Part shown: positions 1-8,697 of the stretch, one piece after another
Position numbering within the stretch: position 1 is the first letter of the stretch
Layout of the letters: every line of letters starts with the position of its first letter
NCBI GenBank assembly: GCA_021773305.1
Contig: JAJFKH010000075.1
Span: 1 to 33,607 of the forward strand
DNA from: Gammaproteobacteria bacterium
GTDB lineage: Bacteria; Pseudomonadota; Gammaproteobacteria; UBA1113
Reading direction: 5' to 3'
Length of the DNA: 33,607 bases
Translations under genes and position numbers: made by a program
The notes under the pieces: model-generated
Seen by the model: only the letters and a program-made list of their open reading frames with translations
Told to the model about the DNA's origin: nothing
Database searches by the model: none

Positions 1-942
1 GCTGATCAAGGCAGGCAAGGAACGCATCCTATTCATGATGTGAAAGCCTTGAGCATCTTCAATGGCTTGTTGTTGTGTGTTACTCGGTATTTGCCATGTA
101 TCACTTTGAGAGTAGACTTGAAAAATTCCAAGATGAGAGATTTTTCTAGCAACAAAAGGTTGGCTGACATGATCTACGATGATGAGTTCAAAATGCAAAT
201 CGCCATTGGGCAGATAAGACAAGGAAGTATGTTGCCAGTTGATATAGTCTTCAGGAAGAATGGTGTGCCAATTTTTACCATCGAATTGCCGTAGAGCAAA
301 ACAGGAATTTTGATGCATTATTTGTATGGGGGTGGGATTATTTGCATCCAGCGTCCAGAAATAATGTTGATTTTCTTCATTGAGAGTAGGGAAAGGTTTG
401 ACTTTATCCGGATAAAAGAGAGCTAAACTATTAAAACTGACCATGAAGCCACGAAGTTGCATGTGTAGATCAGCCAATCCCTCATCTTGTCTACCCTCAC
501 TGATGCGGTTAGGTTCTGCTAAATAACGTTTGAGATTGTTGCGTAGGAGAGTCATCTTCTGATCCTCATCTGTAGATTGCAGATCCTTAAGATGAGGAGC
601 GATACTTTTTTGATAAAATTGTTTCACCGCTGCCATGAATGCATCAATACTGATGCGAAGTTGAATGATTTTTTCTACAGTAGAGGTTTGATTCAGCTGT
701 TTTATCTCTTGTTGAATATTGTCGCGGGTGGTAAGCAGGAGTTTCCAATTATTACCCGCGATTGCTCCATTGAATGAGGTAGGAGAGGAAAACGATGGCC
801 TTTCCGGTTGAGATATTGGTGTAGCACCCTTCTTTGTTTGAGCAGCCTCTAGCCGTTTCTTCGGGGTTTTGCTGGAGAAGGGGCTTTTTGTGAGCTTGTG
901 CAGAAGACGACTGCTTTGCTTGCTTTTATCATTACTAGGCAT
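1..942 (-). CDS. Unrecognised protein, 3' part cut by window edge
   Basis: Reading leftward from ATG at 940-942 the frame stays open for 314 codons and runs off the left edge. An upstream AGAGGT about 8 bases before the ATG is a plausible ribosome binding site. The first 60 or so residues are rich in Ser, Lys, Thr and Pro and look disordered (MPSNDKSKQSSRLLHKLTKS at the start). A mostly helical stretch follows, then a part with many aromatic residues (WTLDANN, FDGKNWHTILP, LPNGDLHFELIIVD) that may form a beta-rich domain. I see no signal peptide, membrane segment or known catalytic motif. It diverges from mraZ. I do not recognise the family. A basic, Ser-rich N terminus beside a helical body is compatible with a secreted host-directed protein in an intracellular bacterium, but nothing in the sequence proves this. 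Confidence 0.8.
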   Translation of the reverse strand, partial: MPSNDKSKQSSRLLHKLTKSPFSSKTPKKRLEAAQTKKGATPISQPERPSFSSPTSFNGAIAGNNWKLLLTTRDNIQQEIKQLNQTSTVEKIIQLRISIDAFMAAVKQFYQKSIAPHLKDLQSTDEDQKMTLLRNNLKRYLAEPNRISEGRQDEGLADLHMQLRGFMVSFNSLALFYPDKVKPFPTLNEENQHYFWTLDANNPTPIQIMHQNSCFALRQFDGKNWHTILPEDYINWQHTSLSYLPNGDLHFELIIVDHVSQPFVARKISHLGIFQVYSQSDTWQIPSNTQQQAIEDAQGFHIMNRMRSLPALIS

Positions 943-1227
943 AGGGACTTACCTCTTTTATTTGTGTTATCAATACCTGGAAAATCAAATGCCAAGTATA
1001 TCCAGTGAACTCTCGCTGCTACTTATTTTGAGCTACCACTAATCTATAGCAGAGAGTTTTTAAAAATCCACCTGGGGAAGCAAAAAAATTTTACAGAGTT
1101 GTATATTTTTTTGTTAACCCATTGATTTTCATTCCATTGTTTCATCTTAGAAAATTTTTCCACGAATATCAACAAAAAAGTAAAAAATAAATTAGTTAAT
1201 ACATAATTTGTTTTTTTTCATGCCGTT

Positions 1228-1264
1228 AATGAAAGGGGGTTCTTGACAAGAGCCTTGTTTCATT
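1228..1264. promoter_or_regulatory. 37-bp dyad over the -35 box of the mraZ promoter
   Basis: The outer arms AATGAAA (1228-1234) and TTTCATT (1258-1264) are perfect inverted repeats. The inner arms GGTTCTTG (1238-1245) and CAAGAGCC (1247-1254) match at 7 of 8 positions. The symmetry centre is base 1246, inside the TTGACA -35 box. This is seen directly. A protein bound here would compete with RNA polymerase, so a repressor operator is the simple reading. The regulator is unknown and the site is distinct from the MraZ boxes downstream. Confidence 0.5.
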
Positions 1265-1272
1265 CCTATAGT
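1243..1272 (+). promoter_or_regulatory. Sigma70-type promoter of the dcw operon
   Basis: A perfect -35 box TTGACA (1243-1248) is followed after 18 bases by TATAGT (1267-1272). Transcription would begin near 1279, about 36 bases before the mraZ start. It is the best promoter match upstream of the cluster and corresponds in place to the Pmra promoter of other gammaproteobacteria. Confidence 0.65.
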
Positions 1273-1310
1273 GTATTTTAGTGGGAAAAAGTGGTTTAAT
1301 GTGGGGCTAA
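1271..1310 (+). promoter_or_regulatory. MraZ box array (10-bp direct repeats)
   Basis: Four consecutive 10-bp units begin at 1271, 1281, 1291 and 1301, each starting with GTG; the last three read GTGGGAAAAA, GTGGTTTAAT and GTGGGGCTAA. MraZ is known to bind TGGGN-type direct repeats separated by 5 bases upstream of its own gene, and this spacing fits exactly. The array overlaps the predicted transcription start, as expected for autorepression of the operon. Confidence 0.65.
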
Positions 1311-1314
1311 TAGT

Positions 1315-1770
1315 TTGTTTCGTGGTATCAATGCTATCAATATGGACGCAAAAGGGCGGGTTGCTATGCCCATTCGTTACCGTGAGCGTTTGGTAGAGGC
1401 ATTTGATGGACAAACTATTATCACAATTGACGCGAAAGAGTCTTGCTTATTGCTATATCCCGTTTCTGAATGGGAAATCATTGAGCAAAAGCTTGAGAAG
1501 TTACCTAGTTTTGACCAAGCTGCTCGGCGGATCCAACGTCTACTTATTGGTCATGCGACGGAAGTGGAGCTGGATAACCATGGGCGGCTTCTTGTGCCGC
1601 CATTATTGCGTGATTATGCAAGATTGGATAAGCAAGTGATGTTAGTTGGCCAGGGCAAAAAGTTTGAAATTTGGAGCAAGGGAAACTGGGAAGATCAACG
1701 CACAGCCTGGTTAGCTGAAGAAGCTGATGGGAGTGGGTTGTCCGATGAATTACGCTTGATTTCGCTGTAG
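1315..1770 (+). CDS. mraZ: Transcriptional regulator MraZ
   Basis: 151 residues, the usual length for MraZ. It has the two AbrB-like half domains: MFRGINAINMDAKGRVAMP at the N terminus and LDNHGRLLVPPLLRDYA near residues 86-102, each with the DxKGR/DxHGR-like turn that contacts DNA. The family forms a ring-shaped DNA-binding oligomer that represses the dcw operon by binding repeats upstream of its own gene; such repeats are present at 1271-1310. The start is TTG at 1315, chosen because it gives the canonical MFRG N terminus and no ATG lies near it. It is the first gene of the operon and lies 15 bases before rsmH. Confidence 0.95.
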   Translation: MFRGINAINMDAKGRVAMPIRYRERLVEAFDGQTIITIDAKESCLLLYPVSEWEIIEQKLEKLPSFDQAARRIQRLLIGHATEVELDNHGRLLVPPLLRDYARLDKQVMLVGQGKKFEIWSKGNWEDQRTAWLAEEADGSGLSDELRLISL

Positions 1771-1785
1771 TGGTTCTAGGTTCAG

Positions 1786-2721
1786 ATGATGATTGATAAA
1801 AAGCAACATAACGCTGTTTTATTGAATGAGGCCGTGAGTGGCTTGGTTCATGATCCCAATGGGATTTATATTGACGGTACCTTTGGTCGGGGGGGGCATA
1901 GTCAGGCTATTTTAGATCAATTGACTCAAGAGGGTCGGTTGATTGCGATTGATCGCGATTTAGCAGCCATTGAGCATGCTGCTGAGCGTATTAACGATGA
2001 GCGATTTATGATAGTGCATGGTTCTTTCGAGAATTTAGAAAATTTATTGGCAGAGCAAAACCTTCAAGGCAAGGTTGCAGGTATATTATTAGATTTGGGT
2101 GTTTCTTCACCCCAATTAGATGAGTCTGAACGGGGTTTTAGTTTTATGAAAGACGGCCCCTTGGATATGAGGATGGATCAATCTGGGGGATTGACCGCGG
2201 CAGCTTGGCTAGCAGAGGCAGAGGAAAAAGAGATTGCGAATGTGCTTTGGGAATATGGGGAAGAACGGTTTTCCCGAGGCATTGCTAAGGCTATTGTGGC
2301 AGCACGACAAGAAAAGCCCATCACGAGAACATTGGAACTGGCTGAGATTATAGCCACGGCTCAGCCGCGAAGAGATATTCATAAACATCCTGCCACAAGA
2401 AGTTTTCAAGCGATTCGGATTTTTATTAATCGAGAATTGGCTTCTTTGAAAACATGTTTGGATAGCTGTTTAACCTTATTGGAAAAAACCGGGCGGTTGG
2501 TTGTTATCAGCTTCCACTCTCTGGAAGATAGGATAGTCAAGCGTTTTATGAAACATCATGCGAAAGGTGATTATTTTCCCAAAGAATTACCGATTACCCA
2601 GGATAAAATACAGAGTACTTTGAAACTTATTGGGAAGGCTATTCGTGCAAGCGAACAAGAGTCTTTAGACAACCCCCGCGCGAGAAGTGCGGTTTTGCGT
2701 ATTGCGGAGAAAATGCTATGA
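1786..2721 (+). CDS. rsmH: 16S rRNA (cytosine(1402)-N4)-methyltransferase RsmH (MraW)
   Basis: 311 residues, standard length. RsmH methylates N4 of C1402 in the 16S rRNA decoding centre using S-adenosylmethionine. The SAM-binding motif [13 protein letters not shown] lies near residues 31-43, followed by [20 protein letters not shown] and PLDMRMDQ, which are family signatures, and [15 protein letters not shown] near the C terminus. Two adjacent ATG codons (1786 and 1789) could start it; the difference is one residue. It overlaps ftsL by 4 bases (ATGA), implying translational coupling. It is the normal second gene of the dcw cluster. Confidence 0.96.
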   Translation: MMIDKKQHNAVLLNEAVSGLVHDPNGIYIDGTFGRGGHSQAILDQLTQEGRLIAIDRDLAAIEHAAERINDERFMIVHGSFENLENLLAEQNLQGKVAGILLDLGVSSPQLDESERGFSFMKDGPLDMRMDQSGGLTAAAWLAEAEEKEIANVLWEYGEERFSRGIAKAIVAARQEKPITRTLELAEIIATAQPRRDIHKHPATRSFQAIRIFINRELASLKTCLDSCLTLLEKTGRLVVISFHSLEDRIVKRFMKHHAKGDYFPKELPITQDKIQSTLKLIGKAIRASEQESLDNPRARSAVLRIAEKML

Positions 2722-3053
2722 ATGCAGCAGCGAGACATTTAGCCCAGCAGCAGCTCTGGGAAGGTAAACTGACGGTTTTTGTGATCAGTCCAAGAATGGT
2801 GGGTTTGTTGGCTTTGGTAACATTAGTTTTGGCTTCTGCTTTTGGGATTATTTACGAGCGAAATCAGTACCGATCTCTGGTTTCTAATTTGCAAGGATAC
2901 CAGTCTCAACATTATAATTTGCATGTGGAAGCCCAGCAATTATTACTAGAGCAAACAACGTGGGCCAGCCAAGCTAGAATTCAGCATGTTGCACAGCATG
3001 CACTCCACATGGTGCCTCCCAAAAGTGAGCAGATTGTTTTGGTGAGTGAGTGA
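2718..3053 (+). CDS. ftsL: Cell division protein FtsL
   Basis: 111 residues with a short cytoplasmic tail, one membrane helix around residues 28-46 ([19 protein letters not shown]) and a periplasmic heptad-rich coiled coil with many Gln and Leu. FtsL forms the FtsQLB subcomplex of the divisome, which activates FtsW and FtsI. Sequence identity in this family is low, so the call rests on size, topology and its position between rsmH and ftsI. It overlaps rsmH by 4 bases and ftsI by 4 bases (GTGA). Confidence 0.9.
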   Translation: MNAAARHLAQQQLWEGKLTVFVISPRMVGLLALVTLVLASAFGIIYERNQYRSLVSNLQGYQSQHYNLHVEAQQLLLEQTTWASQARIQHVAQHALHMVPPKSEQIVLVSE

Positions 3054-4726
3054 GATTAAGAACGGTTGTTTATCAAGAACGTTGGCGTTATTATGCGATA
3101 TTTTTTTTCTTGTTGACTATTTTTATAGTGCTGGGTATGCGTGTTGTTCAGTTGATGGTTGTTGACAAACAATTTTTACAAAAGCAAGGGAATGCTCGTT
3201 CCTTGCGAGTATTAACATTGCCTGCTTCCCGAGGGATGATTACGGATAGAAATGGTTATCCATTAGCGATTAGTTCTCCTGTTGATAGTGTTTGGGTGAA
3301 CCCAAAAGAATTTGATTTTCAGAATCCACATATTTTTTCATTAGCTGCTGTCTTAGGCGAGAGCCAAGATCATCTTCTACAGCATATTCGTGAGAATAGT
3401 CATCGAGAGTTTATCTATTTGAAAAGGCACATTAATCCAAAGTTTGCTGAACAAGTAAAGACCTTGAATTTACCCGGAGTGAACTTGCAAAAAGAATATC
3501 GCCGCTATTACCCTGAATCTGAAGTAATGGCCCATGTTATCGGGTTTACCGATATCGATGAGCATGGTCAAGAAGGTATGGAGCTGCGGTACGATGATTT
3601 TTTGAAAGGCCAGTCTGGAAAACAAAAAGTTATTAAGGATAGGATGGGGCATACCATTGAAGTGATTGATACGATACAGCCTGCTATTGCAGGGCAAGAT
3701 TTAGTTTTGAGTATTGATCGTCGAGTGCAATACCTTGCTTACCGAACGTTAAAAAACACAGTGACAAAATCTCATGCAGCATCTGGTTCAATGGTTATTT
3801 TAGATGTCAAAACCGGCGAAATTATTGCAATGGTGAATCAGCCTTCATATAATCCCAATAGCAGAAGCAAGAATCAAGTGGATCATTATCGAAATCGCGC
3901 TGTGACAGATTTATTCGAACCAGGTTCGACCATTAAAGGGCTGAGTGTTGCAAATGTATTAGAAAATAGCGACTTAAATGCAGATTCTACTATTGATACT
4001 TCTCCGGGTTGGATCGCCTTAAATGGTCATGTTGTAGATGATCATAAAAATAATGGGGTGATGACATTAACTCGTGTATTACAACGTTCTAGTAATGTGG
4101 GTATGACAAAATTTACCCTGTTATTGCCTCCAGAGAGTTTGTGGCAGACATTACATAAATTAGGTTTTGGTGAGAAAACCACTGTAAATTTCCCTGGAGA
4201 AGTTGCCGGTCACTTAGCTGCTCAGCGTATTTGGTCACCTTTCACGTTGGCAACCTTGTCTTTTGGCTACGGTGTCTCAGCTTCTACCCTACAACTTGCT
4301 CAGGCATATGGCGTTATTGCTGCTGGAGGGATTAAGCGAGATGTTTCTCTCACGAAGCTGGATAAAATAAATGCCGGAACTCGAGTGATAAAAGCGTCCA
4401 CTGCACAACAGGCTTTAGCCATGTTAGAGACTGTGGTTGGAAAAGGAGGCACAGGTACTCGCGCGCAGATAAAAGGCTACCGTGTAGCAGGAAAAACGGG
4501 AACGGTGCGTAAGATTACAGAAAAAGGTTATGATAATCATCATCATTTAGGGATTTTTGTGGGTGCAGTGCCTGCTAATGATCCGCGATTTGTTGCTGCG
4601 GTTGTGATTGATGATCCCACCGTGGGGAGTTATTACGGTGGGATAGTGGCCGCACCTGTTTTTGCAAAAGTGATGGCGGGAACCCTGCGTCTGTTATCGA
4701 TTCCTTCGAGTGGGGAGCGCAGTTAA
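3050..4726 (+). CDS. ftsI: Septal peptidoglycan transpeptidase FtsI (PBP3)
   Basis: 558 residues. A membrane anchor lies at about residues 14-34, followed by a PBP dimerisation domain and a transpeptidase domain. The three active-site motifs are intact: STIK at 293-296 (acyl-enzyme Ser293), SSN at 347-349 and KTG at 482-484. The enzyme cross-links septal peptidoglycan and works with FtsW. The start is GTG at 3050, overlapping the ftsL stop, since no ATG gives the basic N-terminal tail before the anchor. The gene overlaps murE by one base (TAATG). Confidence 0.97.
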   Translation: MRLRTVVYQERWRYYAIFFFLLTIFIVLGMRVVQLMVVDKQFLQKQGNARSLRVLTLPASRGMITDRNGYPLAISSPVDSVWVNPKEFDFQNPHIFSLAAVLGESQDHLLQHIRENSHREFIYLKRHINPKFAEQVKTLNLPGVNLQKEYRRYYPESEVMAHVIGFTDIDEHGQEGMELRYDDFLKGQSGKQKVIKDRMGHTIEVIDTIQPAIAGQDLVLSIDRRVQYLAYRTLKNTVTKSHAASGSMVILDVKTGEIIAMVNQPSYNPNSRSKNQVDHYRNRAVTDLFEPGSTIKGLSVANVLENSDLNADSTIDTSPGWIALNGHVVDDHKNNGVMTLTRVLQRSSNVGMTKFTLLLPPESLWQTLHKLGFGEKTTVNFPGEVAGHLAAQRIWSPFTLATLSFGYGVSASTLQLAQAYGVIAAGGIKRDVSLTKLDKINAGTRVIKASTAQQALAMLETVVGKGGTGTRAQIKGYRVAGKTGTVRKITEKGYDNHHHLGIFVGAVPANDPRFVAAVVIDDPTVGSYYGGIVAAPVFAKVMAGTLRLLSIPSSGERS

Positions 4727-6273
4727 TGTCAGCATCGATAATTCAAAAGTTCTCTCTTCAAGCGCTTTGTAAAAATATAGTGGATATTTCTTCAGATTAT
4801 AATGGCTCTATTACAGGTATGACGTTAGATAGTCGGAAGGTGTGTGCAGGGGACTTATTTTTTGCATGTATTGGTGAGCAGTATGATGCAAGAGACTTTA
4901 TTGATGAAGCGAGTCATAAAGGTGCGGCAGCTGTGTTTTGTGAAGCGCTAAGTGATTCTGATATTCGAGAAATCAATAAATACCAAAAACACTACACTGT
5001 TCCTGTGATCCCAGTGTTGCATCTTTCAGAAAAAATAGGTTTATTAGCAAGTCGTTTTTATGGGGTTCCCTCGGAACATATGAATGTGATCGCTGTCACT
5101 GGGACTAATGGGAAGACATCATGCTGCCATTTTATTGCCCATGCATTAAGCGAATTGAATCATCCTTGTGCAGTGATTGGTACGGCAGGAAACGGGTTTC
5201 CTCGGGATTTACAGCAGAGCCAGTTGACAACTCCAGACAAAGTAGGCTTGCATGGTCTCATGGCAGATTATTATGCGAATGGCGCTAAGGCGCTAGCCTT
5301 TGAGGCATCATCCCACGGACTGGTGCAAAATCGCTTGGCGGGTGTGGCAGTGAATATTGGTGTTTTTACCAATTTAACACGAGAACATTTAGATTATCAT
5401 CGTGATATGCAGCATTATGCCCAGGCAAAACGTTTATTATTTCAAATACCGACTGTAGAAACGGCAGTGATTAATGCAGATGATGAATTTGGGCAGCAAT
5501 TGATTAAGGATTTTTCTAATAAAATCAATGTCATTGGGTTCAGCACAGATGAAAGTCGTTCTGTTCCACAGGATATTGCTATGCTGAGCGCCCATGATAT
5601 ACAAATTGATGCTGATGGTATAAAAGCTTTTGTGATTTCTCCCTGGGGGCAAGGTGAACTGAAAAGCCGCTTATTGGGACGATTTAACTTAAGCAATTGT
5701 TTGGCAGTGCTCGCTTGTCTTGGTATCATGCGTGTGCCTTTTGCTAAGGCCTTGGACTGTATTTCTCATTTGCCTGGTATTATAGGTCGTGTGGAACCTT
5801 TCGGTGGCAAGGAACAACCTTTAGTTGTGGTTGACTATGCCCATACGACGGATGCTTTAGAGCAAGTTTTAAAAGTGCTTAGCAAGTTGTGCCGTGGTCA
5901 ATTATGGTGTGTGTTTGGTTGTGGTGGTGGTCGTGATACGGGTAAGCGTGCCATTATGGGAAAACTTGCCGAGCAATATAGTGATCGAGTGGTTGTGACC
6001 AATGATAATCCTCGCCATGATGAACCCAGAGATATTGCAGAGGCCATCTTAGGTGGCATGAAATGTCCTGAGCAAGCGATATTACAGTTGGATCGAAAAA
6101 GTGCGATTGTTTATGCTGTGTCTGAGGCTAAAGCCCAGGATATTGTATTAATTGCAGGTAAAGGGCATGAACTTTATCAACAAATTGGGGATGTAAAATA
6201 TCCCTTCAGTGATCAACAGATAGTACAGGAAGTACTTCATAAAAATAGGGCTGACGAGGATGTTGAGTTTTAA
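4726..6273 (+). CDS. murE: UDP-MurNAc-L-Ala-D-Glu:meso-DAP ligase MurE
   Basis: 515 residues. MurE adds the third amino acid of the stem peptide in the cytoplasm. The ATP-binding loop GTNGKT is at 126-131, and Lys235 in YAQAKRLLF corresponds to the lysine that is carbamylated in Mur ligases. The DNPR motif at 427-430 marks a meso-diaminopimelate enzyme, not a lysine-adding one. The three-domain Mur ligase layout is complete. It starts one base inside the ftsI stop and overlaps murF by 14 bases. Confidence 0.97.
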   Translation: MSASIIQKFSLQALCKNIVDISSDYNGSITGMTLDSRKVCAGDLFFACIGEQYDARDFIDEASHKGAAAVFCEALSDSDIREINKYQKHYTVPVIPVLHLSEKIGLLASRFYGVPSEHMNVIAVTGTNGKTSCCHFIAHALSELNHPCAVIGTAGNGFPRDLQQSQLTTPDKVGLHGLMADYYANGAKALAFEASSHGLVQNRLAGVAVNIGVFTNLTREHLDYHRDMQHYAQAKRLLFQIPTVETAVINADDEFGQQLIKDFSNKINVIGFSTDESRSVPQDIAMLSAHDIQIDADGIKAFVISPWGQGELKSRLLGRFNLSNCLAVLACLGIMRVPFAKALDCISHLPGIIGRVEPFGGKEQPLVVVDYAHTTDALEQVLKVLSKLCRGQLWCVFGCGGGRDTGKRAIMGKLAEQYSDRVVVTNDNPRHDEPRDIAEAILGGMKCPEQAILQLDRKSAIVYAVSEAKAQDIVLIAGKGHELYQQIGDVKYPFSDQQIVQEVLHKNRADEDVEF

Positions 6274-7618
6274 CCTGTGCCAATTGAGTGAACTGTTTCA
6301 CGGCGAACTGCGTGGCAAAAATATTGACTTTTCTCAAGTGAGTATCGACTCTAGAACGCTTCAGCCTAACGATGCTTTTATTGCAATTTCAGGGCCTAAC
6401 TTTGATGGCCATGATTTTGTCTCCAGAGCAAAAGAGCAGGGTGCAAGCTGCGCCATTGTGAGCAATTTTGTAGATTGTGATCTTCCACAACTGAAAGTGC
6501 ATGAACCACGAAAGGTATTAGCTGAACTCGCTCGATTGCGCCGCAATCAACTGAATATCCCTATTGTTGCAGTGACGGGTTCTTGTGGTAAAACCACAAC
6601 CCGATCTATGTTAGCGTCTATTCTTAAACAAAAAGGAAACGTTAATGCCAGTGAAGCGAGTTACAATAATAATTTGGGTTTACCACTTACATTACTAAAA
6701 ACAAATACCCATCACGATTTTTGTGTCTTAGAAATGGGCGCAAATCATCCCAATGAAATTGCTTACCTGACTCAAATTGCCCGGCCTAATGTCGCTATTA
6801 TCACCATGGCAGCGCCAGCCCACTTAGCAGGTTTTGGTGATTTACAAGGCGTTGCTAAGGCCAAGGGTGAAATTTTTCAGGGGTTAGATAGTGATGGTAC
6901 CGCTGTACTAAATCAAGATGATGAATTTTTTCACTATTGGCAAGGACTTGTTGTTGATCAGAATATGTTATGTTTTGGTCTGAGTGCTAACGCAAATGTT
7001 TGGGCGACAGGTATTCAATCTGATGGTGAATATCGGTTGCAATTTCGTTTACATCACAAAACACAATCCCAAAAAGTATGTTTGCCACTTATGGGTGAGC
7101 ATCATGTAAATAATGCATTAGCTGCTGCTACGGCTTGTTTATCGTTGGGTTTTAGCTTAGATGATATTGTAAAAGGACTCGAAGCCGTTGAAGCAGTGGA
7201 TAAACGAATGATTCTGCTCCAAGGTTTAAGAGGCGCTCAACTTCTTGATGATACATATAATGCTATTCCTACTGCGGTCTTAGCTGCAATTAATGTCTTG
7301 GCGAATAGCTCTAGAGAAAAAATATTTGTTTTTGGAGCAATGGGTGAGTTGGGTGAAAAAGCGGAGGCAATCCATCAGCAGATTGGTCATCGTGCAAAAG
7401 AGCAAGGCATTGATTATTTGTTTACTTATGGTGATTTGGCATATACCAGCGCTGAAGCGTTTGGCCCAGGTGCAGAGCATTTTGATAATCAGCAACTATT
7501 AGTCGAAAAATTATCTCCTTTATTAACTGCAAATACCACGGTACTGGTTAAAGGTTCTCGGGCCATGAAGATGGAGAATATTGTGTCTGCATTGAAAATG
7601 GAGCCTCTTGAACAATGA
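6260..7618 (+). CDS. murF: UDP-MurNAc-tripeptide:D-Ala-D-Ala ligase MurF
   Basis: 452 residues. MurF attaches the D-Ala-D-Ala dipeptide to complete UDP-MurNAc-pentapeptide. The P-loop reads GSCGKTTT (107-114), and [14 protein letters not shown] and [11 protein letters not shown] follow in the order typical of Mur[12 protein letters not shown] in the C-terminal domain is the family signature region. The ATG at 6260 lies within the end of murE, and the stop overlaps the mraY start by 4 bases. Its dipeptide substrate must come from a ligase encoded outside this window. Confidence 0.96.
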   Translation: MLSFNLCQLSELFHGELRGKNIDFSQVSIDSRTLQPNDAFIAISGPNFDGHDFVSRAKEQGASCAIVSNFVDCDLPQLKVHEPRKVLAELARLRRNQLNIPIVAVTGSCGKTTTRSMLASILKQKGNVNASEASYNNNLGLPLTLLKTNTHHDFCVLEMGANHPNEIAYLTQIARPNVAIITMAAPAHLAGFGDLQGVAKAKGEIFQGLDSDGTAVLNQDDEFFHYWQGLVVDQNMLCFGLSANANVWATGIQSDGEYRLQFRLHHKTQSQKVCLPLMGEHHVNNALAAATACLSLGFSLDDIVKGLEAVEAVDKRMILLQGLRGAQLLDDTYNAIPTAVLAAINVLANSSREKIFVFGAMGELGEKAEAIHQQIGHRAKEQGIDYLFTYGDLAYTSAEAFGPGAEHFDNQQLLVEKLSPLLTANTTVLVKGSRAMKMENIVSALKMEPLEQ

Positions 7619-8697
7619 TATTATGGTTGACCGAATTATTGACCCAGTACTATCATCCTTTTGCGGTTTTTCATTATCTTACCACTCGGGCTATTTTTGC
7701 AGCGCTGACAGCATTTGTGATTGCATTATTTTTTGGGCCGAATGTGATTGATTATCTGCGTCGCTATAAAGTAGGTCAACAAGTTCGAGATGATGGCCCG
7801 AAAACGCATTTAGTTAAAGCCGGAACCCCCACCATGGGCGGTATTTTAATGCTAGGTGCTATTGCAGCTAGCGTATTGTTATGGGCTGATTTAGCGAATC
7901 ATTTTGTTTGGCTCGTGTTGTATACCATGATTGGTTTTGGGGCTGTTGGATTCGTAGATGATTACCGAAAGCTTGTACTGAAAAATACGAAAGGCTTGCC
8001 TGCGCGCTGGAAATATATCTGGCAATCTGTGCTGGGATTGTCTGTGGCGATTTATCTTTATTGTGTTGCAACATCTCCTGCTGAAACTCAATTATTAATT
8101 CCATTTTTTAAGCATATGCAAGTAAGCTTAGGGTTGGGATTTATCTTTCTGACTTACTTAGTGCTTGTGGGATCCAGCAATGCGGTGAACCTGACGGATG
8201 GCTTGGATGGTCTTGCTATTTTGCCTATTGTTTTGGTTGCTGGAGCTTTAGGGGTTTTTGCGTACTTGACCGGGCACAGCATTAATGCAGAATACTTGCT
8301 CATCCCTTATATCCCAGGGGCGGGTGAAATTGCGATTGTTTGTAGCTCCATTGTGGGGGCAGGGCTTGGGTTTCTTTGGTTTAATGCTTATCCGGCTGAG
8401 GTTTTCATGGGCGATGTGGGTTCTTTGAGCTTGGGCGCTGCTCTTGGAGTCATTGCGGTAATTGTTCGCCAAGAGCTTGTGTTGTTTTTAATGGGTGGTT
8501 TGTTTGTAGCTGAAACTATCTCAGTCATTATGCAAGTGAGTTATTTTAAAATGACGGGAAAGCGAATTTTCCGTATGGCTCCTTTGCATCACCATTTTGA
8601 ATTGAAAGGATGGCCAGAATCTAAAGTGATTGTGCGCTTTTGGATTATTACTGTTATTTTAGTATTGATTGGGTTAAGTACTTTGAAATTACGTTGA
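7615..8697 (+). CDS. mraY: Phospho-MurNAc-pentapeptide transferase MraY
   Basis: 360 residues, identical in length to the E. coli enzyme, with about ten membrane helices. MraY transfers phospho-MurNAc-pentapeptide to undecaprenyl phosphate, making lipid I at the inner membrane. Conserved motifs are KAGTPTMGG (cytoplasmic loop), [18 protein letters not shown] and the triple-histidine loop [13 protein letters not shown] near the C terminus. Aspartates in the FVDDY and LTDGLDG motifs belong to the active site. It overlaps murF by 4 bases and murD by one base (TGATG). Confidence 0.97.
   Translation: MILWLTELLTQYYHPFAVFHYLTTRAIFAALTAFVIALFFGPNVIDYLRRYKVGQQVRDDGPKTHLVKAGTPTMGGILMLGAIAASVLLWADLANHFVWLVLYTMIGFGAVGFVDDYRKLVLKNTKGLPARWKYIWQSVLGLSVAIYLYCVATSPAETQLLIPFFKHMQVSLGLGFIFLTYLVLVGSSNAVNLTDGLDGLAILPIVLVAGALGVFAYLTGHSINAEYLLIPYIPGAGEIAIVCSSIVGAGLGFLWFNAYPAEVFMGDVGSLSLGAALGVIAVIVRQELVLFLMGGLFVAETISVIMQVSYFKMTGKRIFRMAPLHHHFELKGWPESKVIVRFWIITVILVLIGLSTLKLR

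Noticed and set aside
943-1227. Gene content in the gap left of the mraZ promoter
   Set aside because: AT-rich, with no credible coding frame, RNA gene or terminator; only the start region of the leftward gene could be placed here, and no -35/-10 pair for it was convincing.
8640-8696. In-frame N-terminal extension of murD inside mraY
   Set aside because: The ATG at 8697 overlapping the mraY stop gives the normal start; the extension encodes mraY in another frame.
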